A stretch of DNA of 64,000 nucleotides from Crotalaria pallida (GCA_037953625.1 CM075655.1:24694001-24758000), one strand, 5' to 3'. Counted from the first letter of the stretch, positions 10,819 to 22,612 are shown. Notes: generated by a model from the sequence alone, not told the origin. A program made the numbers and translations.

Positions 10819-11509
10819 GTACTGAACAGAACACCATTAAGCATAGAAAACTGTCACTAATATACATGACCAAAATAGGCAACAAAATTTTTTATTTTTT
10901 AAAATTTTTTTCTTTATTTTTTTCAGCACCCTAAAATCATGAAAACATACCACAAAAAGTATGAGGACAAAATTCAAAAGGGAACCAAGTCAAACAATTA
11001 AATCAGAGACCAAAAACTAAGAAAATAAAACTTGAAAATAAAAAAGAAATAGTAAAACGGCTTTTTCAGGATCCAGACGAAGGAGTTTTCTGACAAAGTG
11101 AGAAAAATCAGATTATTCAGAAAATTCCCTTCGATTTGATATAAAATTCGTCAAATTCCGAGTTACGGGTCAAAAGTTGCGACGATTTGAAGAAAGTGCT
11201 GCTAAAACTTGGAAAATTTTTCTGGAACTCACAACCAGTGATGATCTGAGTGATCGTGGTGCCTCAAAACCTTTTTATATGATAAAAGTAGTGTGGATAT
11301 AAATTTTCGTGCAAAAATTCCACGCACAACTATGTGAACTAGCAACCACAGAATCAATCAAATACACTAATTGCAACAAAATAGCAAAACAGCAAACAGT
11401 GCAACTTCAACCGGTTATCAGAATTGACTACTAGACCCTAAATCAGAAAGGACACACTATAATAACTATACTAACTAACTACTAATGACCTTTGGCAAGA
11501 ACCGATACA
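10819..11509 (-). other. E2 5' leader
   Basis: This non-coding stretch lies between the primer site and gag. It includes a T/A-rich run near 10890-10922. No ORF or recognisable structured element is evident. Confidence 0.7.
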
Positions 11510-11527
11510 TCCCCGGCAACGGCGCCA
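11510..11527 (-). other. E2 primer binding site, tRNA-Asp type
   Basis: The minus-strand reading TGGCGCCGTTGCCGGGGA complements the 3' end of plant tRNA-Asp(GTC), which ends CCCCGGCAACGGCGCCA. It lies four bases inside the 5' LTR. Use of tRNA-Asp fits Athila-type elements. Confidence 0.9.
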
Positions 11528-11531
11528 AATT

Positions 11532-12650
11532 TGATCGAGGCCGTACCCGATACAAATAAAAACAGTTTAAGTATAGTACTAGGAAGTGACTCCTAGGTCG
11601 TCTCCCAAGGAATATCTTATCAAGCAAAAGGTCGAACACATAGTATGCATAAAAAACAGGGGTTTTTTTTTTGTATTGAATATTGAATAATTGAAATCAA
11701 AACAGAATTAAATCAAAACGAAGAAACAGATAAGGAAAAGCGGATAAACCCCTTTGGCTCGCGTTCACAACTCTATCATCGGTCACAAAAGATCAATTTC
11801 TTTCCTCTTCACTGTCCAACTCGTGAGAATTAAATACTAAGCGAAAATTCAATTCTCACCCCAAAACCCAAACCTCTAATTAAGCATTAAAAGCCAAAGC
11901 ATGGAGTTTTTACGAGTTTGCATAAATTAAGCATTCATACACATGGATTATCTCTATAGAATGGAACTAAGCGAACCATAACATATCAATAAGCATGAAA
12001 ACAGTGAATAAAAACGAAATAGCATTAAGAACAAAACCTCAAGAGTATGTGATACATTACCAAAGGGATTTAACCTAAGAGTTTAGCCTTCCATGAAGAA
12101 AAATACCAAAAACGTGTAGAAAAGGGAAGAGAGAGAAACCCTAGCAGCCTCCACAAGCTTGGAGAGCAAAACTAAGCCTTCTCTATGAGAGAGAATGTAA
12201 AAAACGTGAATGGAAGGTCTCCCCAGGGTTTACACGAATTTGGCTTTTTAAATCACAAAACGGGCCTAAATCATGGGCCCAAATCCTAAGGAAAGCTTAT
12301 CTCTAAATTAAATCGAAAAATATCTTATAGATAAAATCTAAATCTTAAAAGATATAACTAAATCTCAACTAATCCTAAAGATAGATTACAATCTTCACTT
12401 CATCATATATCTTCTCTTCCAACATTAAATCTTCATTCCCAAAATGTCCAAAAAGCCCTTGTGCCAAATATGACCTGAAAATAGAAATAGAATTAATTAG
12501 GCTAAATAATCCCAAATTAAACAATATTCAGAATATTAGTCCAATAAACTCTAAATCACTAAATCAAGCTAAACAATGTCAAATAGGCAACAAGTATCAA
12601 TAATAGGAGTAAAATAATGCAAGGAATAATGGGAAATAAAATGCTCATCA
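11532..12650 (-). repeat. E2 5' LTR
   Basis: This is the promoter-bearing LTR of E2, about 99.4% identical by eye to 2542-3659. It is followed directly by the right copy of the target duplication, CTTAG (12651-12655), after which the E1 leader resumes. Confidence 0.95.
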
Positions 12651-12724
12651 CTTAGTATAGGTGGTGTAATTGAAGTTTCTGTAGTTCAACATATGTGACC
12701 ATAAGCCCATAGCGCAGGTCTATT

Positions 12725-13112
12725 ATGGCAACTAGAAACCACAATCACACCAATGCGATGTTAGAAAGGATCACCGCGGTGTTGGAGGCAATGCAGCGAC
12801 AAGCTCAGCAACCACCTCAGCCGGTTAATCTGCCTCATCAGTGTAATGTGGGCAACACCGAGGCGAAGAGTTTGGCTGATTTCAGGAGTTGCAATCCGCC
12901 TAAGTTTGAAGGAGGATTTAAACCGGAAGAGGCCAATAAGTGGATTCACACCATGGATAAGATTCTGAGAACCTTGGATTGTTCGGAAGCTCAGAAGGTG
13001 GCTTATGCAACCTACATGTTAGAAAATGAAGTTGAGAATTGGTGGAATCACACGATTCAGCTTTTGCAATATGAGGGAAGGGATGTGAATTGGGGTGTAT
13101 TCATGGAGAAGT
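12725..13112 (+). pseudogene. E1 gag, N-terminal part, split by a solo LTR
   Basis: The Gag start reads MATRNHNHTNAM, followed by a Gln-rich stretch and the retrotransposon gag domain (NPPKFEGGFKPEEANKW, about residues 57-75; ENEVENWWNHT, about 98-108). The frame is cut at 13112 by the 1.6-kb insertion. It resumes at 14713 in exactly the same phase once the insertion and one copy of its target duplication are discounted. The ATG was chosen because it lies just after the leader, at the usual Gag start. Confidence 0.88.
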
Positions 13113-14707
13113 TGTTAGTTTCATGTTGAACATGATGAATGTTTTGATAATGACAAAGTGTTTTTGAACAAGCTACATGTGTTGATCAAGTTTCAAGCTC
13201 AACAAGCAACAACAAACATCAAATGAAGAAGAGAGAAAGCAAGCTCATGAAGACCTAAGTTTGAGTGTATTTGTATTTCTTTTATCTTTTGCCTCTCAAG
13301 CTTCATAGGTTTTTTTATTTGGGTAGATTATTATAGAGGGTAGTGAATCTCATTCATAAGTCATGATTAAATCATAATTTGAGTTTTCACTTAACCTAGA
13401 ATCAATAGGTGGCTTAAAGGTTTTAAAGGAAAGGTTGGATTTTGAGAAAACAAGTTTTGAACATGTACAGTACCAACTTAATCGATTAAGTGATAACTTA
13501 ATCGAGTACTACTCGAGTACACGACTTGCTTAATCGATTAAGTACTGCTGAACTGATTTTTAAAATACGTTTTTCACTTCTCAAAATCAGTTTTCAAGTG
13601 CTACAACTTTTGGGTATTCTATATAAACCTTTTCCTATTATTTGTGATGAGTGAGAATCATTTTTATACAAGTTTTACAAAGAATCAAGCCACTCTATTC
13701 TCTCTCATTTTCTAAAGATCAAAGTTCTCATATTTTCATATTCTTTGATCAAGAACCTTTGAATCTCTTATGGTGAATTGTCATAACTCTTGATTGAGAT
13801 TCATAGGATTGTTTTGTGTTTTCTATTGTGTTGTAATCTTTGCAAGAAGGCAAGCAACTACAACAAACAAGAAGTCTTGGTGTGTCGATTTTATCATCAA
13901 GCAAGTGCATTCTTATTGAAGAAGAAGAAGAAGTCTTGGTTGTGAATCAAGCAAGTGAAGCCTTGGTGTGTGGTTTATCATCAAGCAATTGAAGACTTGT
14001 TGTGTCGATTATCAACAAGGGGTAGAGGTTATATTAGAGAGAAGATCAATAGGATTACAAGGCAAGGGTGTCGGTTATCTCTTGTAGGCTAGCAAGAAGG
14101 GAGTCTTGTGAGGCAATCACTTGTAATTTGAGAACTCTAATTCCTCATAGTGAAGAATCTCTCTTGGTTGAAGAGGGGACTGGATGTAGCTTTCAAGTGG
14201 ATGAAAATGAACCAGGATAAATCACTGTGTCGTATCTCTAAACCCTTACTCTTTATATTCAAGTCATTTGATTGTGTTCTTGGTTGAAAACCTAGAAAGA
14301 TTGATTTTCATAATTGATTGAATTGAATCTTTGATTGTTCAAATTGATAAAGGGAAAATCATTTTCATAACTAGGTTAATCAATAAGAATATAGGTGTTA
14401 ATCATTTCCGCTGAATCTCTGATCTTGCATGTGAATTGATTGATTTTCGTATTCGAATGAAAAATTGATTTTTCTGTTTTCTGTCATATTTAATCGATTA
14501 AGTTCAAGTTTAATCGAGTACTACTCGAGTAAATTGCAGGTTAATCGATTAAGTGCTGTAGAATTTGCAAAAATCATTTGTTTTAATTGTTTAGATTTGT
14601 TTCGTTCGAAAATCTTTCAAGGTAGCTTCAACACCTATTCAACCCCCCCTTCTAGGTGTTTTCCTAGGGTTCCTAAGTCTCTCCAACCACCAATTGCGGT
14701 TTCCTCA
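13113..14707 (+). mobile_element. Solo LTR, copia SIRE/Maximus-like, in E1 gag
   Basis: The insertion starts TGTTAG, ends TTTCCTCA and is flanked by the 5-bp duplication GAAGT (13108-13112 and 14708-14712). It has no terminal direct repeats of its own and no gag-pol, so it is best explained as a solo LTR left by recombination between LTRs. The opening (TGTTTTGATAATGACAAAG-like, near 13138) and the closing C-run (ATTCAACCCCCCCTTCTAGG near 14636) resemble SIRE/Maximus LTRs as I know them. It carries AATCGATTAA palindromes near both ends. Orientation and family are inferred. Confidence 0.75.
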
Positions 14708-14712
14708 GAAGT

Positions 14713-14846
14713 TTCTTCATAAATATTTCCCTGAAGATTTAAGGAGAAAGAAGGAGGTGGAGTTTTTACAACTGAAGCAAGGGAGTATGAGTGTGGGTGA
14801 GTACGCGGCCAAGTTCGAGGAGTTGATGAAGTACTCTCCATACTAA
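14713..14846 (+). pseudogene. E1 gag, middle piece ending at an in-frame TAA
   Basis: This continues the Gag domain from before the solo LTR (KYFPEDLRRKKEVEFLQLKQG, then MSVGEYAAKFEELMKYSPY) and stops at TAA 14844-14846. The frame continues open after the stop with QNNPDERRKCIKFEGG, the expected next part of Gag, so the stop is a point mutation in an otherwise continuous frame. Confidence 0.85.
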
Positions 14847-17800
14847 CAGAACAACCCTGATGAAAGGAGAAAATGCATCAAGTTTGAAGGGGGCTTGAGA
14901 CCCAAGTTGAAGTCGATTTTCAGCTACCAGCGAATTCAAAGCTTTCCTGCTCTGGTGGACATGTGTAGAATGTATGAAGATGACAAGAAAGCTGAAGAAT
15001 TGCAAGTCTCAGAAAAGAAGGACAATCAGAACTATGGACCTCAGAGACGTAAAGGTTTCCACAACCGAGGTAAGGGTCCGTATGATCGTCGAGGGAAAGG
15101 CAAGGGAAAAGTTGGTGGATCGGATGGAAAGAATTTTCGGAGCGACGCTCCATTTTGTGATAAGTGCAAGCGCCATCATTATGGCCGTGTTTGTTGGGGA
15201 ACCAGTGGATGTTTCAACTGTGGGAAGCCGGGACATTTTGCAAGAGACTGCAAGGAACCAGCCAAGACTACCTCAAGAGGAACTGCTGATAGGCCTATGG
15301 CTCAAGGAAGGGTTTTCACGCTTAGCGATGTGGAAGCAAACCGATCCTCTGATTTGGTGCAAGGTAAATACTTGCTTAATGGTCAGCTTTGTCATGTCTT
15401 GTTTGATTCGGGTGCAACACATTCATTTGTTTCATATGAATGTGTAGATCGGGTAAGTTTACCAGTGTCTGAATTACCTTATGCTTTGAAAGTAGAAACC
15501 CCTACCAATGCTCCTGTAGTTGTTTTTAGAGCATGTCTTAACTGTGACATAGAAGTGTTAGGACAAACCACTAAGGTAGATCTAATTTGTTTACCCTTAA
15601 CACAATTGGACGTGATCTTGGGGATGGACTGGTTAAGTCGAAACCAAGTGATCATCGATTGTGATAAGAAGATAGTGACCTATAGAGATCCAAAACCCTA
15701 TGGCTACATGTGCCTATTCAACACTGAAGTAGAAGAACATGGTTCGAAGATAGAGGAGATTTCTGTGGTCAGAGACTTCCCGGAGGTATTTGCGGATGAA
15801 ATCCCTGGTCTGCCACCAAGAAGAGAGATTGAATTTGGTATCGACCTAGTTCCGGGAGCTGGTCCCATTTCTATCGTTCCTTATAGAATGGCACCACCAG
15901 AAATGGCTGAAATGAAGAAGCAGATTGAGGAGCTGTTGCAGAAACAGATGATCCAACCAAGTGTGTCACCTTGGGGTGCTCCGGTTTTGTTCGTCAGGAA
16001 GAAAGATGGTAGTATGAGGATGTGCATCGACTACCGGCAACTGAATAAGGTCACCATCAAGAACAAGTATCCGTTTCCAAGGATAGATGACCTTATGGAT
16101 CAAGTTCGTGGAGCTTCAGTATTTTCCAAGATTGATTTGAGGTCGGGATACCATCAGATCAGGATTAGAGAAGAAGATATCTCTAAGACCGCATTTCGAT
16201 CCCGATACGGAAATTATGAGTATGTTGTGATGCCGTTCGGATTGACAAATGCGCTAGCTATTTTCATGGACTACATGAATCGAATCTTTAGACCCTATTT
16301 AGATTCATTCATGGTTGTCTTCATTGATGATATTCTCATTTACTCCAAGAGCCCAGAGGAACATGCTGAACACTTGAGGATAGTGTTGAGCATTCTAAAG
16401 GAGAAGCAGTTGTATGCCAAACTTACAAAATGTGAGTTCTGGCTGGAGGAGGTTAAGTTTTTGGGCCATGTAATTTCGAATAAAGGAATAGCAGTAGATC
16501 CGACGAAGGTAAGTTCGGTTTTGCAATGGGAGCAACCAAAGTCGGTCACGGAGGTGAGAAGCTTTCTTGGTTTGGCTGGGTATTATAGAAGATTTATCGA
16601 AGGTTTCTCAAAGATTGCATTACCCTTGACGAAGTTGACTAGGAAAGACCAACCTTTCACGTGGGATGAGAAGTGTGAAAGGTGTTTCCAAGAGTTGAAG
16701 GAAAGGTTGACATCCTCTCCTGTGTTAGTTCTGCCTGATACACAGAAGAGTTTTGATGTGTATTGTGATGCATCGAAACAAGGTCTTGGGAGTGTTTTGA
16801 TGCAAGAAGGACAAGTCGTCGCTTACAACTCGAGACAGCTAAAGGTTCATGAAATGAATTACCCAACTCATGACCTGGAGTTGGCAGTTGTTGTGTTTGC
16901 ATTAAAGATTTGGAGGCACTACCTCTATGGCACTACGTTCAGGGTGTTTAGTGACCATAAGAGTTTAAAGTACCTCTTTGATCAGAAAGAGTTGAATATG
17001 AGGCAGCGTCGATGGATGGAGTTCTTGAAAGATTATGAGTTTGAGCTCCATTACCATCCTGGGAAGGCAAATGTCGTGGCGGACGCATTAAGTAGAAAGG
17101 CAATGCACATCAGTGCGATGATGGTCAGAGAAGCTGCATTGATAGAGGAATTCCGGGATCTGAGCCTAACAATGCAAGTAGAGCCGACAAGTATCAAGAT
17201 GGGGATGCTGCAGATTGCTAATGAGTTTCTGCAAAGGATTTGGGAATTGCAGCACAAGGATGAGAAACTTATGGAAAATAAGAAGCTGATGGAAGAAGGC
17301 AAAGAGTTGGTGTTCCAAGAGGGGAAGGATGGAATCCTTCGTTTTAGAACAAGGATTTGTGTGCCTGATGATCTGGAAGTAAGAAGGATGATTCTGGACG
17401 AAGCACATAAAAGCAAGATGAGTATGCATCCGGGAGCTACCAAAATGTATCGGGACCTGAAGAAGATATTTTGGTGGCCTGGTTTGAAGAAGGACGTGGC
17501 TGAATATGTGGCCCGTTGCTTGGTGTGTCAGAAGGCAAAAGTGGAACACCAAAGGCGAGGAGGAGAATTACTTCCTTTGGAAATTCCGTTGTGGAAATGG
17601 GATAGTATCTCGATGGATTTTGTGTCGGGATTGCCAAGGACAGCTACTGGTCATGATGCAATCTGGGTGATCGTAGATCGTTTGACCAAGTCGGCGCATT
17701 TCATCCCCGGGAATATGCGCTACTCTTTGGAAAAGCTCACTCAGTTATACATCAAGGAAGTTGTTCGTCTGCATGGGGTACCGTCAAGCATTGTGTCAGA

Positions 17801-18071
17801 TCGCGACCCGAGGTTTACATCGAAGTTTTGGGAAGATCTGCATAAAGCCTTGGGTTCAAGATTGAAGTTAAGTTCTGCATACCATCCTCAGACTGATGGT
17901 CAAACGGAGAGGACTATTCAGTCACTAGAGGATATCTTACGAGCATGTGCTTTGGAAGGTCAAGGGAACTGGGAACAAATGTTGCCACTTGTGGAATTTA
18001 CTTACAACAACAGTTATCACACGAGCATTGGAATGGCACCATTTGAAGCCCTGTATGGAAGGAAGTGTTAG
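14847..18071 (+). pseudogene. E1 gag C terminus, protease, RT, RNase H and most of integrase
   Basis: From the Met at 14895 (1058 residues): a CX2C cluster at 88-100, a CCHC zinc knuckle CFNCGKPGHFARDC at 106-119, protease DSG at 171-173, RT with MCIDYRQLN near 377 and FIDD at 476-479, RNase H with VYCDAS, then the integrase HHCC region, the DDE acidic residues (SMDFVSG, VSDRDPRF, TDGQTE) and the GPY-side GMAPFEALYGRKC. The frame ends at TAG 18069-18071, where related elements have Arg (GRKCRTPLCW). All catalytic residues appear intact, so the lesions are the TAA upstream and this TAG. Confidence 0.93.
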
Positions 18072-18659
18072 ACACCGTTATGCTGGTTTCAAGTGGGGGA
18101 GAGTTCTCTGGTTGGACCAGACTTTGTTCAAGAGACCACGGAACAGATCAAGATGATACAAGAAAAGATGAAGACGGCTCAGAGTAGGCAGAAAAGCTAT
18201 GCTGATAGAAGAAGAAAACCTTTAGAGTTCACCGAAGGAGACCATGTATTCATTAGAATAGTACCAACCAAAGGTGTTAGTAGAGCCTTGAAAACCCAGA
18301 AACTATCACCTAAGTTTATTGGTCCCTATCAAATTCTAAAAAGAGTCGGCCCAGTAGCCTATCAATTAGCCTTGCCCCCATCGTTAGCTAACCTTCACAA
18401 CGTATTCCATGTGTCTCAACTGAAGAGATATGTCCATGACCCCACCATTGTCCTTAGAATCCAACCTGATGACTTAGAAATCCATGAGAACCTAACCTTT
18501 AAAGCCGTGCCTGTTCGCATTAGAGATCGAAGAATCAAGCAGCTTAGAGGGAAGGATATTTGTTTGGTCAAAGTCGTCTGGGTTTGTGGTGATGTGATAG
18601 AAGCATCTTGGGAATTAGAGGAAAAGATGCGTCAGGAGTATCCTGAATTGTTTGTATAA
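18072..18659 (+). pseudogene. E1 integrase C terminus with chromodomain-like tail
   Basis: This is in the same frame as the upstream ORF, after the TAG at 18069. It contains the integrase C-terminal region (RRKPLEFTEGDHVFIR, LSPKFIGPYQILKRVGPVAY, LHNVFHVSQLKRY). A tail follows (RRIKQLRGKDICLVKVVWV, then ASWELEEKMRQEYPELF) that matches the C-terminal chromodomain-like segment of Tekay/Del chromoviruses. Such tails are known to guide integration by binding chromatin marks. Confidence 0.85.
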
Positions 18660-18687
18660 GTTGAATTTCGGGGACGAAATTCCTTGT

Positions 18688-18701
18688 AAGTGGGGGAGTA
18701 G
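18688..18701 (+). other. E1 polypurine tract
   Basis: AAGTGGGGGAGTAG abuts the 3' LTR. Just before it is the motif TTTCGGGGACGAAATTCC, a form of the TTCGAGGACGAAAT block that also precedes the polypurine tracts of E5 and E7. Confidence 0.85.
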
Positions 18702-19121
18702 TGTAACACCCCAAAATTTTAATCCCCGATTAATGAAATGTTAATTATAAATTAATTATAATGAATGTTTTCTCTATTAATCCTTGATTAAAATATGTGT
18801 TTATGTAGACAGGGAATGTATGTGAAAGTATTTAATAAATATAATAATGCATGAAATAATATTTTTGCATATTAGTCCCTGGTTGGGACCTAGAAGTAAA
18901 TATAGAAAAGGTTTTGGAGGGAAAGTAAATAAAATAATTATTTTTTCAAAAACTGGGAAAAATACTCGAGTATTATTCTGAATACTCGAGTATTCTGGAC
19001 AGAGTTGCACAAGTTAGTGCGTTTGGTGAGTCACCATCAACGATTCTGTGTCGTTGACACGAAATCATCACCACTCCACGTTCATGGAGGTCGTGTCGAC
19101 CTGCATGAGCTTCTCCCCACT

Positions 19122-19130
19122 CTATTTAAA
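19122..19130 (+). promoter_or_regulatory. Candidate TATA box of the E1 LTR
   Basis: CTATTTAAA lies in a CT-rich context (TTCTCCCCACTCTATTTAAA), a typical plant core promoter arrangement. No transcript evidence is available. The equivalent site in the 5' LTR is off-window. Confidence 0.45.
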
Positions 19131-20029
19131 CCAATCAACACTGAATAGTGGAGGTATTTGGTCAAACTCGAGTTGGTTGTTGGTGTTAGGGTTCATAACT
19201 TCGCTTGATCAATTCTTCCTGTCTGTGTCAAATTGAACCACAAATCAAACACGAATACAAAGGTCACATCACGAGCTTTGTATAAACACCAAAATCGTGA
19301 GGATTGAGTGAGTGTGGTGGAAGATTCAAGCCTTGGAAGTGGAGCTGTTTTTGGTCAAGCTATGTTTGGAGCTTACTTCGATTTTGATTTCTGGTAAGCT
19401 CACGAGTCCTTAAGTTCCAAATTCGATTTCTATAGTTAGTATGTGTTGCATAGTGTCTAGAAAATCTAAAATCCCCAATTCTTATTTCTGTTTCATGTGT
19501 GAAGCAATTCAATTTTGGTGATGCACTCAAACTACTCTGCATGTGATGCTTGAAGCTGTTCTGGGTGTTGAGGAGCCTTTTTCTTGCAAATCCTTTGTTG
19601 ATTCACGTCTGAGAGGTAAGGGGAAGTAATTTCGTACACTAGATAGAGTTTAAATTCCATTAAATGCATTAGAGAGCCACCAAGAGGCTCTAAGGGCTTA
19701 GATTGAATAGGAACTTTGGTTTGGAGACCAAGTCATGCTCTAAAACTGTGTTGAGCAAGTTCTAAATCATGCATGTGAACTTAAATGAACACTATTTCAT
19801 GAGTATTGTGCTTATTATGCAATTTCAAGTGTTGAGTTGTCAAATTGTGTATTTTATGCATTAAGGATTGATTCTTTGTCAAATCTGTAATTTGATATGA
19901 AATGAATTTTGTAACATGTTCCATTTGTGAGATATGAACTTTGTGGATCCCTGGATTGGACTAGAATTGAGTAGAACTGAAAATGGTGTGTTAAAACTAA
20001 GATTTCAGTCTCGAGTATTCGACAGGGTA

Positions 20030-20312
20030 CTCGAGTAAAATGTTTGCAAAACAATGTAATTTGAGCAAGAACACTCGAGTATTGTGTCGAGTACTCGAGT
20101 ATCGAGTAAGACCTGGGACATGTTAAGGCAAACCACTCGAGTAATGCAGGGGAGACTCGAGTATTCTGGAAATCATGATGAATACTCGAGTAACGCATGA
20201 ATTACTCGAGTAATTTAATGAATTTGAAACCCAAATCCCCAAAAAGTCATGAACACTCGAGTAACCCTAAGAACACTCGAGTAATCTGGAAATGTTGAAA
20301 AACACTCGAGTA
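20030..20312. repeat. Cluster of ten ACTCGAGTA motifs in the E1 3' LTR
   Basis: Ten exact copies are present. At three sites the 5' copy has a C-to-T or G-to-A change inside CTCGAG while the 3' copy keeps the palindrome, consistent with decay of methylated CpG. Confidence 0.8.
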
Positions 20313-21035
20313 ATTTACCTGAACCTGAGAAACACCATTTTCAATTCTGACTTAGTTGGTTAAGAATTTAACTATAATAATCCAAAGGATCTGAACTTAA
20401 AAGAGATTGATTAATATAAGTGTACCGTTTGGTGACGGTTCTTTTTAAAGATAAACTATGCCTAGGAGGCCAATAAAGTATTAATAAATTTCCTTTAAGC
20501 TTAGAAAGTGATGCATTCATTCTGGAGTTGGATGGTAGGACGTATATCATGTTTTTGGTAAACATGTGGACGACCTCTGGGAGTGCCAATATGCTTGCTT
20601 GATGACACATTGTTGACGTGGTCGGCTTAGTGGATGCCGATATGATTATACCGTTTGGATGACGGTCCGTTTGGATGACGGGATATGCTCGGGTGGCATG
20701 GATTCCAAGCTTGTCGTGTACATTCTAGGTGAATGTACGAATTGTTGTATACCTAGGAATACAACGCACGATTGAGTGCTGGGTTGTCAGGGATGGACGT
20801 CAGAGAGTGGTATAGTTTGATGAAGATAGGCTTGAGAGCTAAATTCATGCATCATGTCACTCATTTAAATTAAGTGTAATAAACGAAATGAGTATGAGCA
20901 TCCTATGTGCATTCAATAACTGCTAAGTGCTAAATGCGATTTTTGTTCATTGTTGCATATTTACATATTCAAATTGTACAAATTTATACTCTGTTGATTA
21001 TGTGTATAGAAATGCTTACCCCTATGCCCTTGTAG

Positions 21036-21509
21036 GTGATGTCTCGTTACATCGCTTGCATCGAGATCCGGCCACTTCCTAGTGGCATAAGGATCTATGA
21101 GGACCATCGCGCGGTGTTCGAGGGAGAGGTGGAGATCACCTTCTACCACCCGAACCCGTTGATTCGATTTCGTCCTCGTAGGTTTAGGATTCCCATCATA
21201 TACACTATGCACGTACTCCCGTTTTACACATACCATGGACCACCTCCCACACGACCAGCTCGCTCTTATCACAGGTTTCGTTTTCGACCTACCCGCTCAC
21301 ACCCTTTTTCTTCTAGAGTCGTTCGCGAGGAGACTCCTCTTTCTGATCCGAGGAGCCCCATTAGGGTCACACCATCTCCCGACCCTGTACCCAGTGGTAG
21401 AGTACACTCCCCTTCGGATGAGATCGAGGAGGATCCAGTGGAGGACGAGAGCGGAGGCGAGCTTGTCGTGCATTCTACTGGGAATGATTGGAGGGATGAC
21501 GATCCCTAG
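21036..21509 (+). CDS. 157-codon ORF inside the E1 3' LTR, unknown product
   Basis: This is the second copy of the LTR ORF at 1130-1603, with the same length, start and stop. The upstream context is conserved and ends in CCCTTGTAG followed by GTGATG. About seven residues differ from the other copy, for example Arg for Trp at residue 19 and Leu for Pro near 61. Family and function are unknown. Confidence 0.4.
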   Translation: MMSRYIACIEIRPLPSGIRIYEDHRAVFEGEVEITFYHPNPLIRFRPRRFRIPIIYTMHVLPFYTYHGPPPTRPARSYHRFRFRPTRSHPFSSRVVREETPLSDPRSPIRVTPSPDPVPSGRVHSPSDEIEEDPVEDESGGELVVHSTGNDWRDDDP

Positions 21510-22225
21510 GTATGTGCATATGGTGTATGATGTGGATCTGAGGATCCGATGTGGCGTTGCTGTGGAGGAGATTTTGCTGCTGCTGCTGATGATGATGTTA
21601 CTCTTTTGCTACTTGGGGACTACTAATATCACTACTACTATTGCTGATGCTGCCAGATCTACGTGACCACCTCTAGAGTCCATATTTTGTTATGTATATA
21701 TTTTGTAAATATACTTTTGAGTACTCTAGGGCTATGGTTATATGATGATGTAGATCTGTTATGGACTTGTTGGACTTGGAGACTTTGTTACTGGGACTAT
21801 GTACTCATGACTCTTTTCATATATATGAAACCTATGGTGATATTGCTATTAGTTGCATAGTCTTATAAATTCCGCTTACTCTGATTTAATCATTAAAAGA
21901 GTTCGGCTACAAAGAGGATTAGATGATATCAGTTCTATCAAATCAAAGCAAGAGTAGCTTCATTTACTTTCTATTATACAAATACGATTTCAAAACACGA
22001 ATGCTACTCAATCCATGAAAAGGTTTTAGAAATTGCCGAATTCGATACAACTGTTTGAAATGAGTTAGAAGTTCTTCTCCAAGTATTCCAAGTTTTGGTT
22101 TGTGCACCCGCTTTAAAAGAAAATTTTACTTTTACATTTTCTAACACTTACAAGTCCATATGTATTATCCTTTATCATAGTTTAACTACTATATTATACT
22201 TGATATATTCGGAAAGGGTGTCACA

Positions 22226-22612
22226 GAATGCACCCTTCCCATGTTTTTCAATCGGGTCAGACAAACGGCCGTGGGTGTCGTTGAAGGCTTGAACCAGCTA
22301 CAGCCTCTTTACCAAATACTCCGAATCCTGGAAAAACCTTTAAACCGTTTTACTTCAAGTATAGCTACGTCGGGGATGGGGTTAGCTGGTTCATGAAGCC
22401 TAGCGATAGTCAGCTAGTACCGCGCTTCCCTCTATCTTGGACGGAAGCTTTTTTCCATCGAAGGATTAAGAGTTACAACTCGGAATGGAAGGACATGTTT
22501 GACTTTGAAAAAGACGTGAGCCGAGAGTATGAGGGTTATTTGTCGAAAAAAGGAATGATAGAGACGAAAGAGATAATTATTCTTCCATCGAGCAATGTTA
22601 GAACCCAACTTG
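22226..22612 (+). pseudogene. E3 antisense gene, end of exon 2 (broken)
   Basis: This matches exon 2 of the E4 antisense gene (RPWVSLK, SESWK, FKYSYVGDGVSWF, MIETKEIIILPSSN). The protein family is the domain often annotated as putative gypsy-type transposon, of unknown biochemical role. An in-frame TGA lies near 22288 and a frameshift near 22335. From about 22336 the reading frame is open to the splice donor. The left end is where E1 inserted. Confidence 0.75.

Larger units (their letters stand above)
2542..12650 (-). mobile_element. E2: Athila-like Ty3/gypsy element, complete, inserted in the E1 leader
   Basis: The two LTRs (1118 and 1119 bp) begin TG and end CA and are flanked by the 5-bp duplication CTTAG (2537-2541 and 12651-12655). 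On the minus strand the order is 5' LTR, tRNA-Asp primer site, leader, gag, protease-RT-RNase H, integrase, 1.5 kb non-coding, polypurine tract, 3' LTR. I count about seven substitutions and one homopolymer indel between the LTRs (about 0.6%), so this is a recent insertion. The gag start with FHPYNPEIDRTY and the DLGAS protease motif point to the Athila lineage. Confidence 0.95.
1..22225 (+). mobile_element. E1: Ty3/gypsy chromovirus (Tekay/Del-like), left end off-window, interrupted
   Basis: The order on the + strand is 5' LTR, tRNA-iMet primer site, gag, protease, RT, RNase H, integrase, chromodomain-like tail, polypurine tract and 3' LTR. The two LTRs align throughout: window base 1 corresponds to 19927, so about 1.2 kb of the 5' LTR lies off-window. 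The element is split by E2 (2542-12650) and by a solo LTR (13113-14707). It is inserted in the antisense gene of E3, whose sequence resumes at 22226. The two LTR copies differ by roughly 2-3% by eye plus small indels, so E1 is older than E2. Lineage is inferred from the integrase tail and LTR size. Confidence 0.93.
18702..22225 (+). repeat. E1 3' LTR, full length
   Basis: The LTR begins TGTAACACCCC, ends GGGTGTCACA and is 3524 bp long. The flank at 22226 is the antisense gene of E3. Its U3 seems short: a TATA-like box lies only 420 bp in, leaving a long R-U5. It carries two ACTCGAGTA copies near 18962-18993 and a cluster at 20030-20312, plus the second copy of the LTR ORF. From 21510 to 22225 I see nothing coding. 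Confidence 0.95.

Noticed and set aside
11510..11527. tRNA-Asp gene fragment
   Set aside because: Only the 3' terminal complement is present, at the exact primer-site position next to the LTR; there is no tRNA body.
15009..17637. Many minus-strand and frame-2 ORFs under the E1 pol
   Set aside because: They are shadows of the real gag-pol frame, which has all the family motifs.
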